Of a stretch of 64,000 nucleotides of DNA, positions 42,792 to 51,422 are shown one piece after another. The number at the start of each line of letters is the position of its first letter. Positions within the stretch are counted from its first letter, which is position 1. The DNA lies in contig NZ_CP159342.1 in assembly GCF_040499845.1 (NCBI RefSeq), positions 5,766,001 to 5,830,000 on the forward strand. The letters are read 5' to 3'. Source of the DNA: Micromonospora sp. CCTCC AA 2012012 (lineage in GTDB: Bacteria; Actinomycetota; Actinomycetes; Mycobacteriales; Micromonosporaceae). The position numbers and the translations under genes were made by a program. Below the pieces are notes generated by a model. It was given only the letters and a program-made list of their open reading frames with translations. It had not been told where the DNA came from and searched no databases.

Positions 42792-42816
42792 CCTCCCGCC
42801 CCACCCTCGGGTTGTC

Positions 42817-42870
42817 GATCAAGAAGTTCGCGTCGCGGAGGGGTCGATCCCTGACGCGAACTTCTTGATC
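42817..42870. repeat. Intergenic perfect inverted repeat, 18-bp arms, likely thrC terminator
   Basis: GATCAAGAAGTTCGCGTC (42817-42834) is exactly inverted at 42853-42870; inside, AGGG/CCCT (42839-42842 with 42849-42852) extends the stem with a 6-base loop. It begins 25 bases after the thrC stop. The arm shares the GAACTT/TGAT theme of the repeat at 11115-11223. Confidence 0.85.
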
Positions 42871-42975
42871 AACTCGGCCGGGTGGGGGAGGGTGGGATCG
42901 CCCGGACGGGGGATCGGGCGCATCGGGGGGTAACTGGCGATTCGCTGTGAGTGCCGAAAACCCACCGGTAAGGAC

Positions 42976-43004
42976 TTGACGACAGGATTCGGACGGCGCA
43001 AGAT
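42976..43004 (+). promoter_or_regulatory. Strong housekeeping-type promoter
   Basis: TTGACG (42976-42981), exactly 17 bases, CAAGAT (42999-43004). Such a full -35/-10 pair is rare in this GC-rich window. Transcription should start near 43011. Confidence 0.65.
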
Positions 43005-43010
43005 GCTCCG

Positions 43011-43131
43011 TGCGGGAGGGCGTTTCGCCGGAGACTTTTCAAGTTCTTACGACCCAACGCCGGAGGCGTTGTGCGATCGTCCCTCCCGACCAACGTCGCC
43101 ATCGGGGCCAGCGAAATTCGCTGGCCCCGAT
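43011..43131 (+). ncRNA. Candidate small RNA or regulatory leader, about 120 nt
   Basis: Starts at the predicted transcription start and ends at a very strong hairpin. A long-range helix pairs CGGGAGGG (43013-43020) with CCCTCCCG (43081-43088). Enclosed are GGCG-TTT-CGCC (43019-43029, which partly competes with that helix) and CAACGCC-GGA-GGCGTTG (43055-43071), with an unpaired U-rich piece ACTTTTCAAGTTCTTACG between. CGCCGGAG occurs twice. No ribosome site or convincing reading frame is inside. I cannot match it to a known RNA family. It may be a free small RNA or an attenuating leader of the GNAT gene that starts 27 bases after the hairpin. Confidence 0.5.
43101..43131 (+). terminator. Strong terminator hairpin of the candidate small RNA
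   Basis: ATCGGGGCCAGCGAA is exactly complementary to TTCGCTGGCCCCGAT, giving a 13-bp stem with an AAATT loop, followed by TCGCTGTTTG. It is the cleanest intrinsic-terminator-like hairpin in the window and lies upstream, not downstream, of a gene. Confidence 0.8.
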
Positions 43132-43157
43132 CGCTGTTTGCGGCCACCCTCGCTGCC

Positions 43158-44177
43158 ATGAGCATCACGATCGCGCCGTTCGACGCCGCCGACCAGGCCG
43201 CGATCGACGAGGCGTACCGGATCGGCGCGGCGGCCAACGAGGTCGACGTGCCAGACTTCCCGCCGTTCTGCCGGCAGCGCTTCGAGGCTGGCGTCCGCCA
43301 CCCGATGCCGGGCGTCGCACCGCGCTGGTCGCTGGCCCGGCTCGACGGCGTACCGGCCGGGTATCTCCGGCTCGACCTGCCGCAGCTCGACAACACCGAG
43401 AACGCCACCGCCGAGCTGGTGGTGCATCCCGGGCTGCGGCGGCGGGGCGTCGGCCGGGCCCTGCACGAGCACGGGCTGCGGGTGCTGCGCGAGGACGGCC
43501 GCAAGCGGGTGGCCTGGATGACCGTCTCGGCGCTGCCGGGCGGGAGCGCCCGCTCCGAGGCGGGCGACGCGTTCTCCGCCGCGACGGGTGCCCGGCCGGT
43601 GCTCGCCGAGGTGCGCCGCCGGCTCGACGTCGACCGGCTCGACGCCGCGGCGCTCGACGCCCTGGCCGCCGAGGCCCGCCGGCACGCCGCCGGCTACCGC
43701 ACGGTCCGCTGGCAGGGCGACACCCCCGAGGAGTACGCCGCCGACGTGGCCTACCTCGACGGCCGGCTGATGACCGACGCCCCGCTGGGCGACCTGGAGT
43801 GGGAGCCGGAGCAGGTCGACGTGGCCCGGCTGCGGGGCACCGAGCGGGCGCTGGACGCGCGGGGCCGCCGCCGCTACCACCACGCGGTGCGGCACGAGGA
43901 GTCCGGCCGACTGGTGGCCTGGACCATGATCGACCTCGGTCCGAGCGCGGACTGGCACGCGTACCAGCAGATCACCCTGGTCGACCCGCCGCACCGGGGA
44001 CACCGGCTCGGCCTGTTCGCCAAGATCGAGAATCTGCGGTACGTGCGGGACCACGAGCCCGCCCTGCGCGCGATCGACACCTGGAACGCCGCCGAGAACC
44101 GGCACATGGTCGCCATCAACGAACAGCTCGGCTTCCGACCCGTCGACACCTGGACGGACTGGCAGTTGACGATCTGA
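43158..44177 (+). CDS. GNAT acetyltransferase with two GNAT domains
   Basis: 339 aa from ATG 43158; no clear ribosome site. The first domain has the acetyl-CoA loop LVVHPGLRRRGVGRALHEHG near residues 90-110; the second (from about 185) has ITLVDPPHRGHRLGLFAKIE and ends INEQLGFRPVDTWTDWQLTI. Mycothiol synthase has a similar two-domain plan but this sequence lacks its landmarks as far as I can tell. Substrate unknown. It lies just after the candidate small RNA and its terminator, so it may be controlled by readthrough. Confidence 0.85.
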   Translation: MSITIAPFDAADQAAIDEAYRIGAAANEVDVPDFPPFCRQRFEAGVRHPMPGVAPRWSLARLDGVPAGYLRLDLPQLDNTENATAELVVHPGLRRRGVGRALHEHGLRVLREDGRKRVAWMTVSALPGGSARSEAGDAFSAATGARPVLAEVRRRLDVDRLDAAALDALAAEARRHAAGYRTVRWQGDTPEEYAADVAYLDGRLMTDAPLGDLEWEPEQVDVARLRGTERALDARGRRRYHHAVRHEESGRLVAWTMIDLGPSADWHAYQQITLVDPPHRGHRLGLFAKIENLRYVRDHEPALRAIDTWNAAENRHMVAINEQLGFRPVDTWTDWQLTI

Positions 44178-44217
44178 GATGTGACACGGGCCTACTGATC
44201 CTGGGGGTTCCTGTTGC

Positions 44218-45903
44218 ATGATGGCGGACATGACGGAGACCCCGCACCCCCTGTACGACAGGCACGCCGACACCCTGAACCGTGCGCTGACCGCGATCAC
44301 GGAGCGGGGCTACTGGTCCGCCTACCCGGAGTCGCCCAGCCCCCGGGTCTACGGCGAGACCGCCGCCGCCGACGGGAAGGCCGCCTTCGAGGCGTACCTG
44401 AACGGCGACTTCCCGCTGGACCAGCCGACGGACGGCGACACGGTCGCCACCGAGGCGAGCCCGTTCGGGCTGGCGCTGGACGTCCGCTATCCGCACGCCT
44501 CCGCCGACCAGCTGGTGGCCGCCGCCTCCGCCGCGCTGCCGGCCTGGCGCGACGCCGGCCCGCAGGCCCGGGCCGGGGTGTGCCTGGAGATCCTGGACCG
44601 GCTGCACAGGAACGTCTTCGAGCTGGCCAACGCGGTGCAGTTCACCAGCGGCCAGGCGTTCGTGATGGCCTTCCAGGCCGGTGGCGCGCACGCGCTGGAC
44701 CGCGCGCTGGAGGCCGTCGCCTACGCGTACGCGGAGATGACCCGGCACCCGGGGACGGCCGGCTGGGAGAAGGCCGCCGGCAAGGGCGACCCGCTGCGGA
44801 TGACCAAGACGTTCCACGTGGTGCCGCGCGGCGTGGCGCTGGTGATCGGCTGCAACACCTTCCCGACCTGGAACTCGTACCCGGGCCTCTTCGCCTCGCT
44901 GGTCACCGGCAACCCGGTGATCGTCAAGCCGCACCCGCGCGCCGTGCTGCCGCTCGCGATCACCGTGAAGTACGCCCGCGAGGTGCTCGCCGAGGCCGGC
45001 TTCGACCCGAACCTGGTGCAGCTCGCCCCGGAGGCCCCCGGCGAGAAGCTGGCCTCCACGCTGGCCCTGCACCCGGCCGTGAAGATCGTCGACTTCACCG
45101 GTTCCACCGAGTACGGCGACTGGCTGGAGGCGAACGCCCGGCAGGCCGCCGTCTACACCGAGAAGGCCGGCCTGAACACGGTGGTGATCGACTCCACCGA
45201 CGACTTCGCCGGGCTGTGCCGCAACCTGGGCTTCACGCTCACCCTCTACAGCGGCCAGATGTGCACCACCTCGCAGAACATCCTGATCCCCCGGGACGGC
45301 ATCTCCACCGACCAGGGGCACAAGAGCTTCGACGAGGTGGCCGCCGGGATCGCCGGCGCGGTCGGCAAGCTCACCGCCGACCCGGCCCGTGGCGTCGAGC
45401 TGACCGGCGCGATCGTCAACGACGGTGTGCTGGAGCGCCTCGACGAGGTCACCAAGGTCGGCGAGCCGGTGCTGGAGTCGCGCACCGTCGCGCACCCGGC
45501 GTTCCCGGGCGCGGTGGTCCGTACGCCGACCATCGTCAAGCTGGCCGCGGACGACACGGCGACCTACTCGCGGGAGTGGTTCGGGCCGATCTCGTTCGCC
45601 ATCGCCACCGACTCGACCGCGCACAGCCTGGAGATCCTGCGCGCGACGGTGGGGGAGAAGGGCGCGCTGACCGCGGCCGTCTACTCCACCGACGAGGCGG
45701 TGCTGGACGCGGCCGAGGCGGCGGCGATCGACGCCGGGGTGCACCTGTCCTGCAACCTGACCGGCGGCGTCTTCGTCAACCAGTCGGCGGCGTTCTCCGA
45801 CTTCCACGGCAGCGGCGCCAACCCGGCCGCCAACTCGGCGCTGACCGACGGCGCGTACGTGGCGAACCGGTTCCGCATCGTGCAGAGCCGCCGCCACGTC
45901 TGA
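44218..45903 (+). CDS. paaN: Phenylacetic acid degradation aldehyde dehydrogenase-like protein PaaN
   Basis: 561 aa. Aldehyde dehydrogenase fold: VVPRGVALVIGCNTFPTWNS, the cofactor region IVDFTGSTEYGDWLEANARQ and the catalytic-type Cys349 in YSGQMCTTSQN. The N-terminal part (HPLYDRHADTLNRALTAITE, then RGYWSAYPESPSPRVYGE) is typical of PaaN, the stand-alone relative of the PaaZ dehydrogenase domain, which handles the ring-opened aldehyde of phenylacetyl-CoA breakdown. No other paa gene is nearby, so the pathway link is from family only. GGGGG lies 10 bases before the ATG. Confidence 0.88.
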   Translation: MMADMTETPHPLYDRHADTLNRALTAITERGYWSAYPESPSPRVYGETAAADGKAAFEAYLNGDFPLDQPTDGDTVATEASPFGLALDVRYPHASADQLVAAASAALPAWRDAGPQARAGVCLEILDRLHRNVFELANAVQFTSGQAFVMAFQAGGAHALDRALEAVAYAYAEMTRHPGTAGWEKAAGKGDPLRMTKTFHVVPRGVALVIGCNTFPTWNSYPGLFASLVTGNPVIVKPHPRAVLPLAITVKYAREVLAEAGFDPNLVQLAPEAPGEKLASTLALHPAVKIVDFTGSTEYGDWLEANARQAAVYTEKAGLNTVVIDSTDDFAGLCRNLGFTLTLYSGQMCTTSQNILIPRDGISTDQGHKSFDEVAAGIAGAVGKLTADPARGVELTGAIVNDGVLERLDEVTKVGEPVLESRTVAHPAFPGAVVRTPTIVKLAADDTATYSREWFGPISFAIATDSTAHSLEILRATVGEKGALTAAVYSTDEAVLDAAEAAAIDAGVHLSCNLTGGVFVNQSAAFSDFHGSGANPAANSALTDGAYVANRFRIVQSRRHV

Positions 45904-45912
45904 GCGGTGCGC

Positions 45913-45946
45913 CGAGGGGCTCCTCCGGTGCCGGAGGGGCCCCTCG
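45913..45946. terminator. Strong bidirectional terminator between paaN and GNAT gene
   Basis: A 16-bp stem (45913-45928 with 45931-45946, one G-T pair) with a TG loop, 9 bases after the paaN stop and just before the end of the convergent gene. Confidence 0.75.
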
Positions 45947-45956
45947 CCGTCGTCCG

Positions 45957-46487
45957 TCAGGCGGTACGCCGCATCTGGAGTTCACGCAGGGCGGGGATCC
46001 TCGGGTGCGGGACGCGTACGCCGGTGTCGGTGAAGCCGAGCCGCTGGTAGGCCCGGTAGGCGCGGTCGTTGCCGACCACGACCTCCAGCATCAGCTCCGG
46101 CCGGCCGCACCGCCGGGACCAGGCGGCCACCGCCTCGACGAGGTCGCCGAGCAGCCCGCGACCCCGCCAGGCCGGCGTCAGATAGACCGCGTAGATCACC
46201 GTCAGGCCCGGCTCGTCGGGTGCGGCGATGCCACCGGCGTGCCCGACGAACCGGCCGCCGGGGTCGGCGACGAACTGGGCCGTACCGGTGCCGACGGAGA
46301 CCGCCGCGACCCGGGCCGCGTACTCGGCGTGCGGGCGGGCGGCGGCCTCGGCGACCGTCTCCAGGAAGGCCAGCGGCGAGTCGGCGAGCATCTCCAACCG
46401 CAGGGCCCGCATCCGGGCGGCGTCGGCGGGGCGGACCCGGCGCACGGTGGTCGTCCGGGTGGGCGTGCTGGCGGTGGCGCTGGTCAT
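45957..46487 (-). CDS. GNAT-family N-acetyltransferase
   Basis: 176 aa. After a Thr-rich start, [20 protein letters not shown] opens the GNAT fold; [20 protein letters not shown] is the acetyl-CoA motif A and [20 protein letters not shown] is motif B. Substrate unknown. It is convergent with paaN and divergent from the cold shock gene. The upstream GAGTATGCATGCGG stretch may hold a promoter for a short-leader message. Confidence 0.87.
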   Translation of the reverse strand: MTSATASTPTRTTTVRRVRPADAARMRALRLEMLADSPLAFLETVAEAAARPHAEYAARVAAVSVGTGTAQFVADPGGRFVGHAGGIAAPDEPGLTVIYAVYLTPAWRGRGLLGDLVEAVAAWSRRCGRPELMLEVVVGNDRAYRAYQRLGFTDTGVRVPHPRIPALRELQMRRTA

Positions 46488-46710
46488 TCCGCATGCATAC
46501 TCCAGGGACGGCTGTCCATGTCGTACCGGGCGCGGAACCTGGCCGGAATGTGACCGATTTGGGGTCGTGCGTCGTCGTCACGCCTCGTGTAGCGTGCGAT
46601 TTCGGTCACCGAATTCAGCGGCCGTCGCCGATCGCCGAAACGGTGATCCGGTCGCGGCCCCGGCGCGCGTCCGAGCAGGTGGAACGCCGCGCAGAGTGAG
46701 GAAGTGCACC

Positions 46711-46914
46711 GTGGCACAGGGCACCGTGAAGTGGTTCAACTCGGAAAAGGGTTACGGCTTCATCGCCGTCGACGGCGGGCAGGACGTGTTCGTCCACTTC
46801 TCCGCGATCGAGATGGACGGCTACAAGGCACTGGACGACGGCCAGCGGGTCGAGTTCGAGATCACCCAGGGGCAGAAGGGCCCGCAGGCCGACCACGTCC
46901 GCGTCATCGCCTGA
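46711..46914 (+). CDS. Cold shock domain protein (CspA family)
   Basis: 67 aa from GTG 46711 (GAGGAAGTGCACC upstream). The cold shock domain is complete: [20 protein letters not shown] then [20 protein letters not shown], with both RNA-binding motifs KGYGFI and VFVHF. It binds single-stranded RNA/DNA and acts as an RNA chaperone. The 223-base upstream region contains a TAGCGT box near 46593 and would give a leader over 100 bases long, as often seen in csp genes. Confidence 0.95.
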   Translation: MAQGTVKWFNSEKGYGFIAVDGGQDVFVHFSAIEMDGYKALDDGQRVEFEITQGQKGPQADHVRVIA

Positions 46915-46917
46915 TCC

Positions 46918-46940
46918 GGCGCCGCCCGTCCGGCGGCGTC
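46918..46940 (+). terminator. Hairpin after the cold shock gene
   Basis: GGCGCCGCC (46918-46926) pairs with GGCGGCGTC (46932-46940) with one G-T pair and a CGTCC loop, starting 3 bases after the csp stop. Confidence 0.5.
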
Positions 46941-47026
46941 TCCACCCGGGGGATCCGGGGCTGCGGTGCGGGTGCGCACCGGGGAAGATCATGAGCCGTT
47001 CCAGCCATCGCTGCTGAGGAGGGTCC

Positions 47027-48127
47027 ATGTCCGACCAGCCCCCGTCGGGTCCCGCCGAGCCGGGGCCGTCCGGTGCCGGCCTGCCGGCCGACCCGACGTC
47101 GCCCCCGCCACCGGCCGCGGATCCGGCCGCCCTCCCGCAGCCCGACCACCAGGGGTACGCCCCGTCGGGCGGGCAGCCCGGTGCGGCGTACCCGGCCCCG
47201 ACGCCGGGGTGGGGCTGGCCGGCGTACCCCGGTTCACCGCCGATGCCCGGCCAGGCGTACGCCTGGCCTCCCGCCGGGGCGGGCTGGGACCCGGCGGACC
47301 CGCTGGTCACGCCCCCGCACGCCGGGATCGGCGGCTGGTTCTCGCGGCTCGGCGGCGCGCTGCGGCGCGGCTGGCGGTCGCTGCTGCCGATCGTGCTGCT
47401 CACCCAGGCGGTGCCCGGCGCGGTGGTCTCCGTGCTCGGCCTGGCCCTCGCGCCGACCGGCGAGCCGACGACCGGGGCGGACGGCGCACCGATCCTGCCG
47501 GAGGGCTACCTCCGGGAGATGCTCACCTTCTATGTCACGGTGCTCGTCGCCGGCCTGCTGCTCGGCCTGGTGCAGAACCTGGGGTGGGCCGCGGGCACCT
47601 GGGTGGTCACCCGGCAGGCGGCCGGCGAGCCGGCCGGCACCGGGGCGGCCCTCCGGTACGGGCTGCGCCGCGCCCTCGGGCTCTGGGGCTGGTCGTTGGT
47701 GACCGCGCTGCTGATCACGGTCGGCGTCTGCTTCTGCGTCCTCCCGGGGATCTATGCGGCCTTCGCGCTCGCCCTGGTCGGCCCGGTCTATCTCTTCGAG
47801 CGGCAGAACCCGGTCGGTCGCTCCGTCCGGATCCTGCACCAGCGGTTCGGCCCGGTCCTCGGTCGGCTCGCGGTGGTCGCCGCGGCGATCGTCCTCGGTG
47901 GCCTGCTGGGCTTCGTGCTGGAGGCGGTCGGTCAGCTCCCGTTCGGCCAGCACCCGTTGGACTCGCCGGGCACGGCGGCCGGCGCGGTCGGGGTCTCCGT
48001 CCTGGCGGCCGTGCTGGCGGTCCCGGCCAGCCTGGTGCAGCTCGCCGGTCTGGTCCTCACGTACGCCGAGCAGCGGGCGTACGAGGGCCCGGTGAACGCC
48101 GCCCGACTGGCCGCGGAACTCGGCTGA
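47027..48127 (+). CDS. Multi-pass membrane protein with proline-rich N-terminus
   Basis: 366 aa; GCTGAGGAGGGTCC before the ATG. Residues 1-90 are Pro/Gly/Ala-rich with several PxxP and [14 protein letters not shown] units, likely disordered. Then about six membrane helices, including [40 protein letters not shown] and [20 protein letters not shown]. The pattern [20 protein letters not shown] resembles membrane domains annotated with glycerophosphodiester phosphodiesterase, but there is no catalytic domain. Function unknown. It is directly upstream of groEL2 but separated by CIRCE elements. Confidence 0.78.
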   Translation: MSDQPPSGPAEPGPSGAGLPADPTSPPPPAADPAALPQPDHQGYAPSGGQPGAAYPAPTPGWGWPAYPGSPPMPGQAYAWPPAGAGWDPADPLVTPPHAGIGGWFSRLGGALRRGWRSLLPIVLLTQAVPGAVVSVLGLALAPTGEPTTGADGAPILPEGYLREMLTFYVTVLVAGLLLGLVQNLGWAAGTWVVTRQAAGEPAGTGAALRYGLRRALGLWGWSLVTALLITVGVCFCVLPGIYAAFALALVGPVYLFERQNPVGRSVRILHQRFGPVLGRLAVVAAAIVLGGLLGFVLEAVGQLPFGQHPLDSPGTAAGAVGVSVLAAVLAVPASLVQLAGLVLTYAEQRAYEGPVNAARLAAELG

Positions 48128-48141
48128 CCCGGGCCATCGTG

Positions 48142-48168
48142 CTTGCACTCGGCAAGGGAGAGTGCTAA
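48142..48168 (+). promoter_or_regulatory. CIRCE element 1 (HrcA operator)
   Basis: CTTGCACTC-N9-GAGTGCTAA; the consensus is TTAGCACTC-N9-GAGTGCTAA. The right half is exact, the left has two mismatches. HrcA repressor site for groEL2. Confidence 0.9.
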
Positions 48169-48176
48169 ACCTGTCA

Positions 48177-50029
<1,853 letters not shown>

Positions 50030-50050
50030 GTCCAGCTCCACCGAACGCCG

Positions 50051-50084
50051 AAAGGGGCGGGCCGCGTCAGCGGTCCGCCCCTTT
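50051..50084 (+). terminator. groEL2 terminator
   Basis: AAAGGGGCGGGCCGC and GCGGTCCGCCCCTTT form a 15-bp stem (one G-T pair) with a GTCA loop, 21 bases after the groEL2 stop. It also faces the convergent small gene. Confidence 0.8.
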
Positions 50085-50112
50085 CCGTCCCTGTCGCCCC
50101 GGCAGGGACGGC

Positions 50113-50352
50113 TCAGCCCGGCAGCCGCCGCTGGTTGCGTCGCTTGTGCGAGCGGTCGTACGGCGGTGGCGTGCCGACCGGCTCGTCGACCAGTTCCAGC
50201 GGCTCCTCGGCGGCGGACGGGTCGACGTCGGTCAGCTCGGCGCGTTGTTCGGCGTCGCCGTAGTCGAGCCGGTCGAACGGCACCCGGGCGGTGACCTCGC
50301 CGACCGGTGGCCAGCCCGGCTGGTCGTCGGCCTCTTCGTCGTCCGTCGTCAT
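50113..50352 (-). CDS. Small acidic hypothetical protein
   Basis: 79 aa with a strong ribosome site (GGGAGGCAGCC) before ATG 50352. Very acidic and Pro-rich over most of its length (DDEEADDQPGWPPVGEVTAR), ending in a basic DRSHKRRNQRRLPG tail. No family recognised; probably disordered. It is convergent with groEL2. Confidence 0.65.
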   Translation of the reverse strand: MTTDDEEADDQPGWPPVGEVTARVPFDRLDYGDAEQRAELTDVDPSAAEEPLELVDEPVGTPPPYDRSHKRRNQRRLPG

Positions 50353-50442
50353 GGCTGCCTCCCTCTACGCAGCACCGTAGGGGGCCGTCGATGGCCGACG
50401 CGGGAGAATGGCGCTATTGGCGTCTATGTCCTTTTTGCGCCT

Positions 50443-51378
50443 TCAGCCCGCCGCAGGGTCGCCGATCGGCTTCCGGTAGAGCCAGAACACGCGCTCGATC
50501 CGGGCACCCGCGCTGCCCGCATAGAAGGGCACCGGCCCCACCCAGCCGATCTGCGCCGACCCGTGGCCCGCGGCGGCCTGGTCCCGCAGGCAGCGGCGCA
50601 GCAGCACACCGCCGATCCCCGAGCCCTCGGCGGCCGGGGCGGTGCCCATCGGGCCGAACCAGCTCGGCCGCGACGACCCGTACGCGGCGAACCCGAGCAG
50701 CTCACCGTCCCGCTCCGCCAGGTGCGCGCCGGCGTCCGGTCGGCCCAGCGAGCCGGCCAGCTCACCGTCCCACGAACCACCGAAGGCGGACCGGGCGAAG
50801 GCGGCCAGCGCCGGCAGGTCCGCCGGCTCGGCGCGGCGTACCGTCACGCCCTGGTCGGCCAGGCGGCGCTCCGCGGCGTCCGTCGGCCGCAGCGCCGCGG
50901 AGCCGGCCGCCAGCTCCGCCGTCATGTTCCAGGCGGTACGGTCCTGCCGGTAGCCCAGCCGCAGCGCCGCGCAGACCGCCGGGGTGTAGCGCACGTCGAT
51001 GCCCGGCCAGGCGTAGTACGGCGGATTCCCGGCCAGCAGCAGCTCCACCGCGCCGAGCCCGGCGAGCCGCCGTTCCGCCTCGGCCAGCAGGGCCCGCCCG
51101 ACGCCCCGCCGCCGCTCGGCCGGCGCGACCGCCACCAGGTCGACGTGCCCGAGCCGCCGGTCCGACTGCGCGACCGACCCGATCAGCACCCCGACCAGTT
51201 CCCCGCCCCGGGCTGCGCCGACCAGGACCACCGGCCGGTCCGCCGCCGCCCGGACGGCGAGGGTCTCCACCATCGCCGACGCCTCCGCGGCGTCCTCCGG
51301 CAGGTCCAGCGCCCGCCGGCACAGCTCGACGACGGCGGGGAGCCGTTCGCGGTCCAGTTCGACGATCTCCACGTCCAT
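50443..51378 (-). CDS. GNAT acetyltransferase with two GNAT domains
   Basis: 311 aa. Domain 1: VDLVAVAPAERRRGVGRALL as acetyl-CoA motif, with AGNPPYYAWPGIDVRYTPAV following. Domain 2 (from about 175): VRRAEPADLPALAAFARSAF, GTAPAAEGSGIGGVLLRRCL, and WVGPVPFYAGSAGARIERVF. The APAAEGSGIG form and the YAGSAGA end are typical of a subgroup found with carbohydrate-active genes, but no such gene is nearby. Substrate unknown. Confidence 0.85.
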   Translation of the reverse strand: MDVEIVELDRERLPAVVELCRRALDLPEDAAEASAMVETLAVRAAADRPVVLVGAARGGELVGVLIGSVAQSDRRLGHVDLVAVAPAERRRGVGRALLAEAERRLAGLGAVELLLAGNPPYYAWPGIDVRYTPAVCAALRLGYRQDRTAWNMTAELAAGSAALRPTDAAERRLADQGVTVRRAEPADLPALAAFARSAFGGSWDGELAGSLGRPDAGAHLAERDGELLGFAAYGSSRPSWFGPMGTAPAAEGSGIGGVLLRRCLRDQAAAGHGSAQIGWVGPVPFYAGSAGARIERVFWLYRKPIGDPAAG

Positions 51379-51422
51379 GGTGGCCGACCCTAGGTCATCC
51401 GACCCGCCCGACGGTCACCACC

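Noticed and set aside
43010..44221. Frame starting with GTG inside the candidate small RNA and running through the GNAT gene in another frame
   Set aside because: It gives an Arg/Pro-rich shadow product after residue 60; the GNAT frame starting at 43158 has proper motifs.
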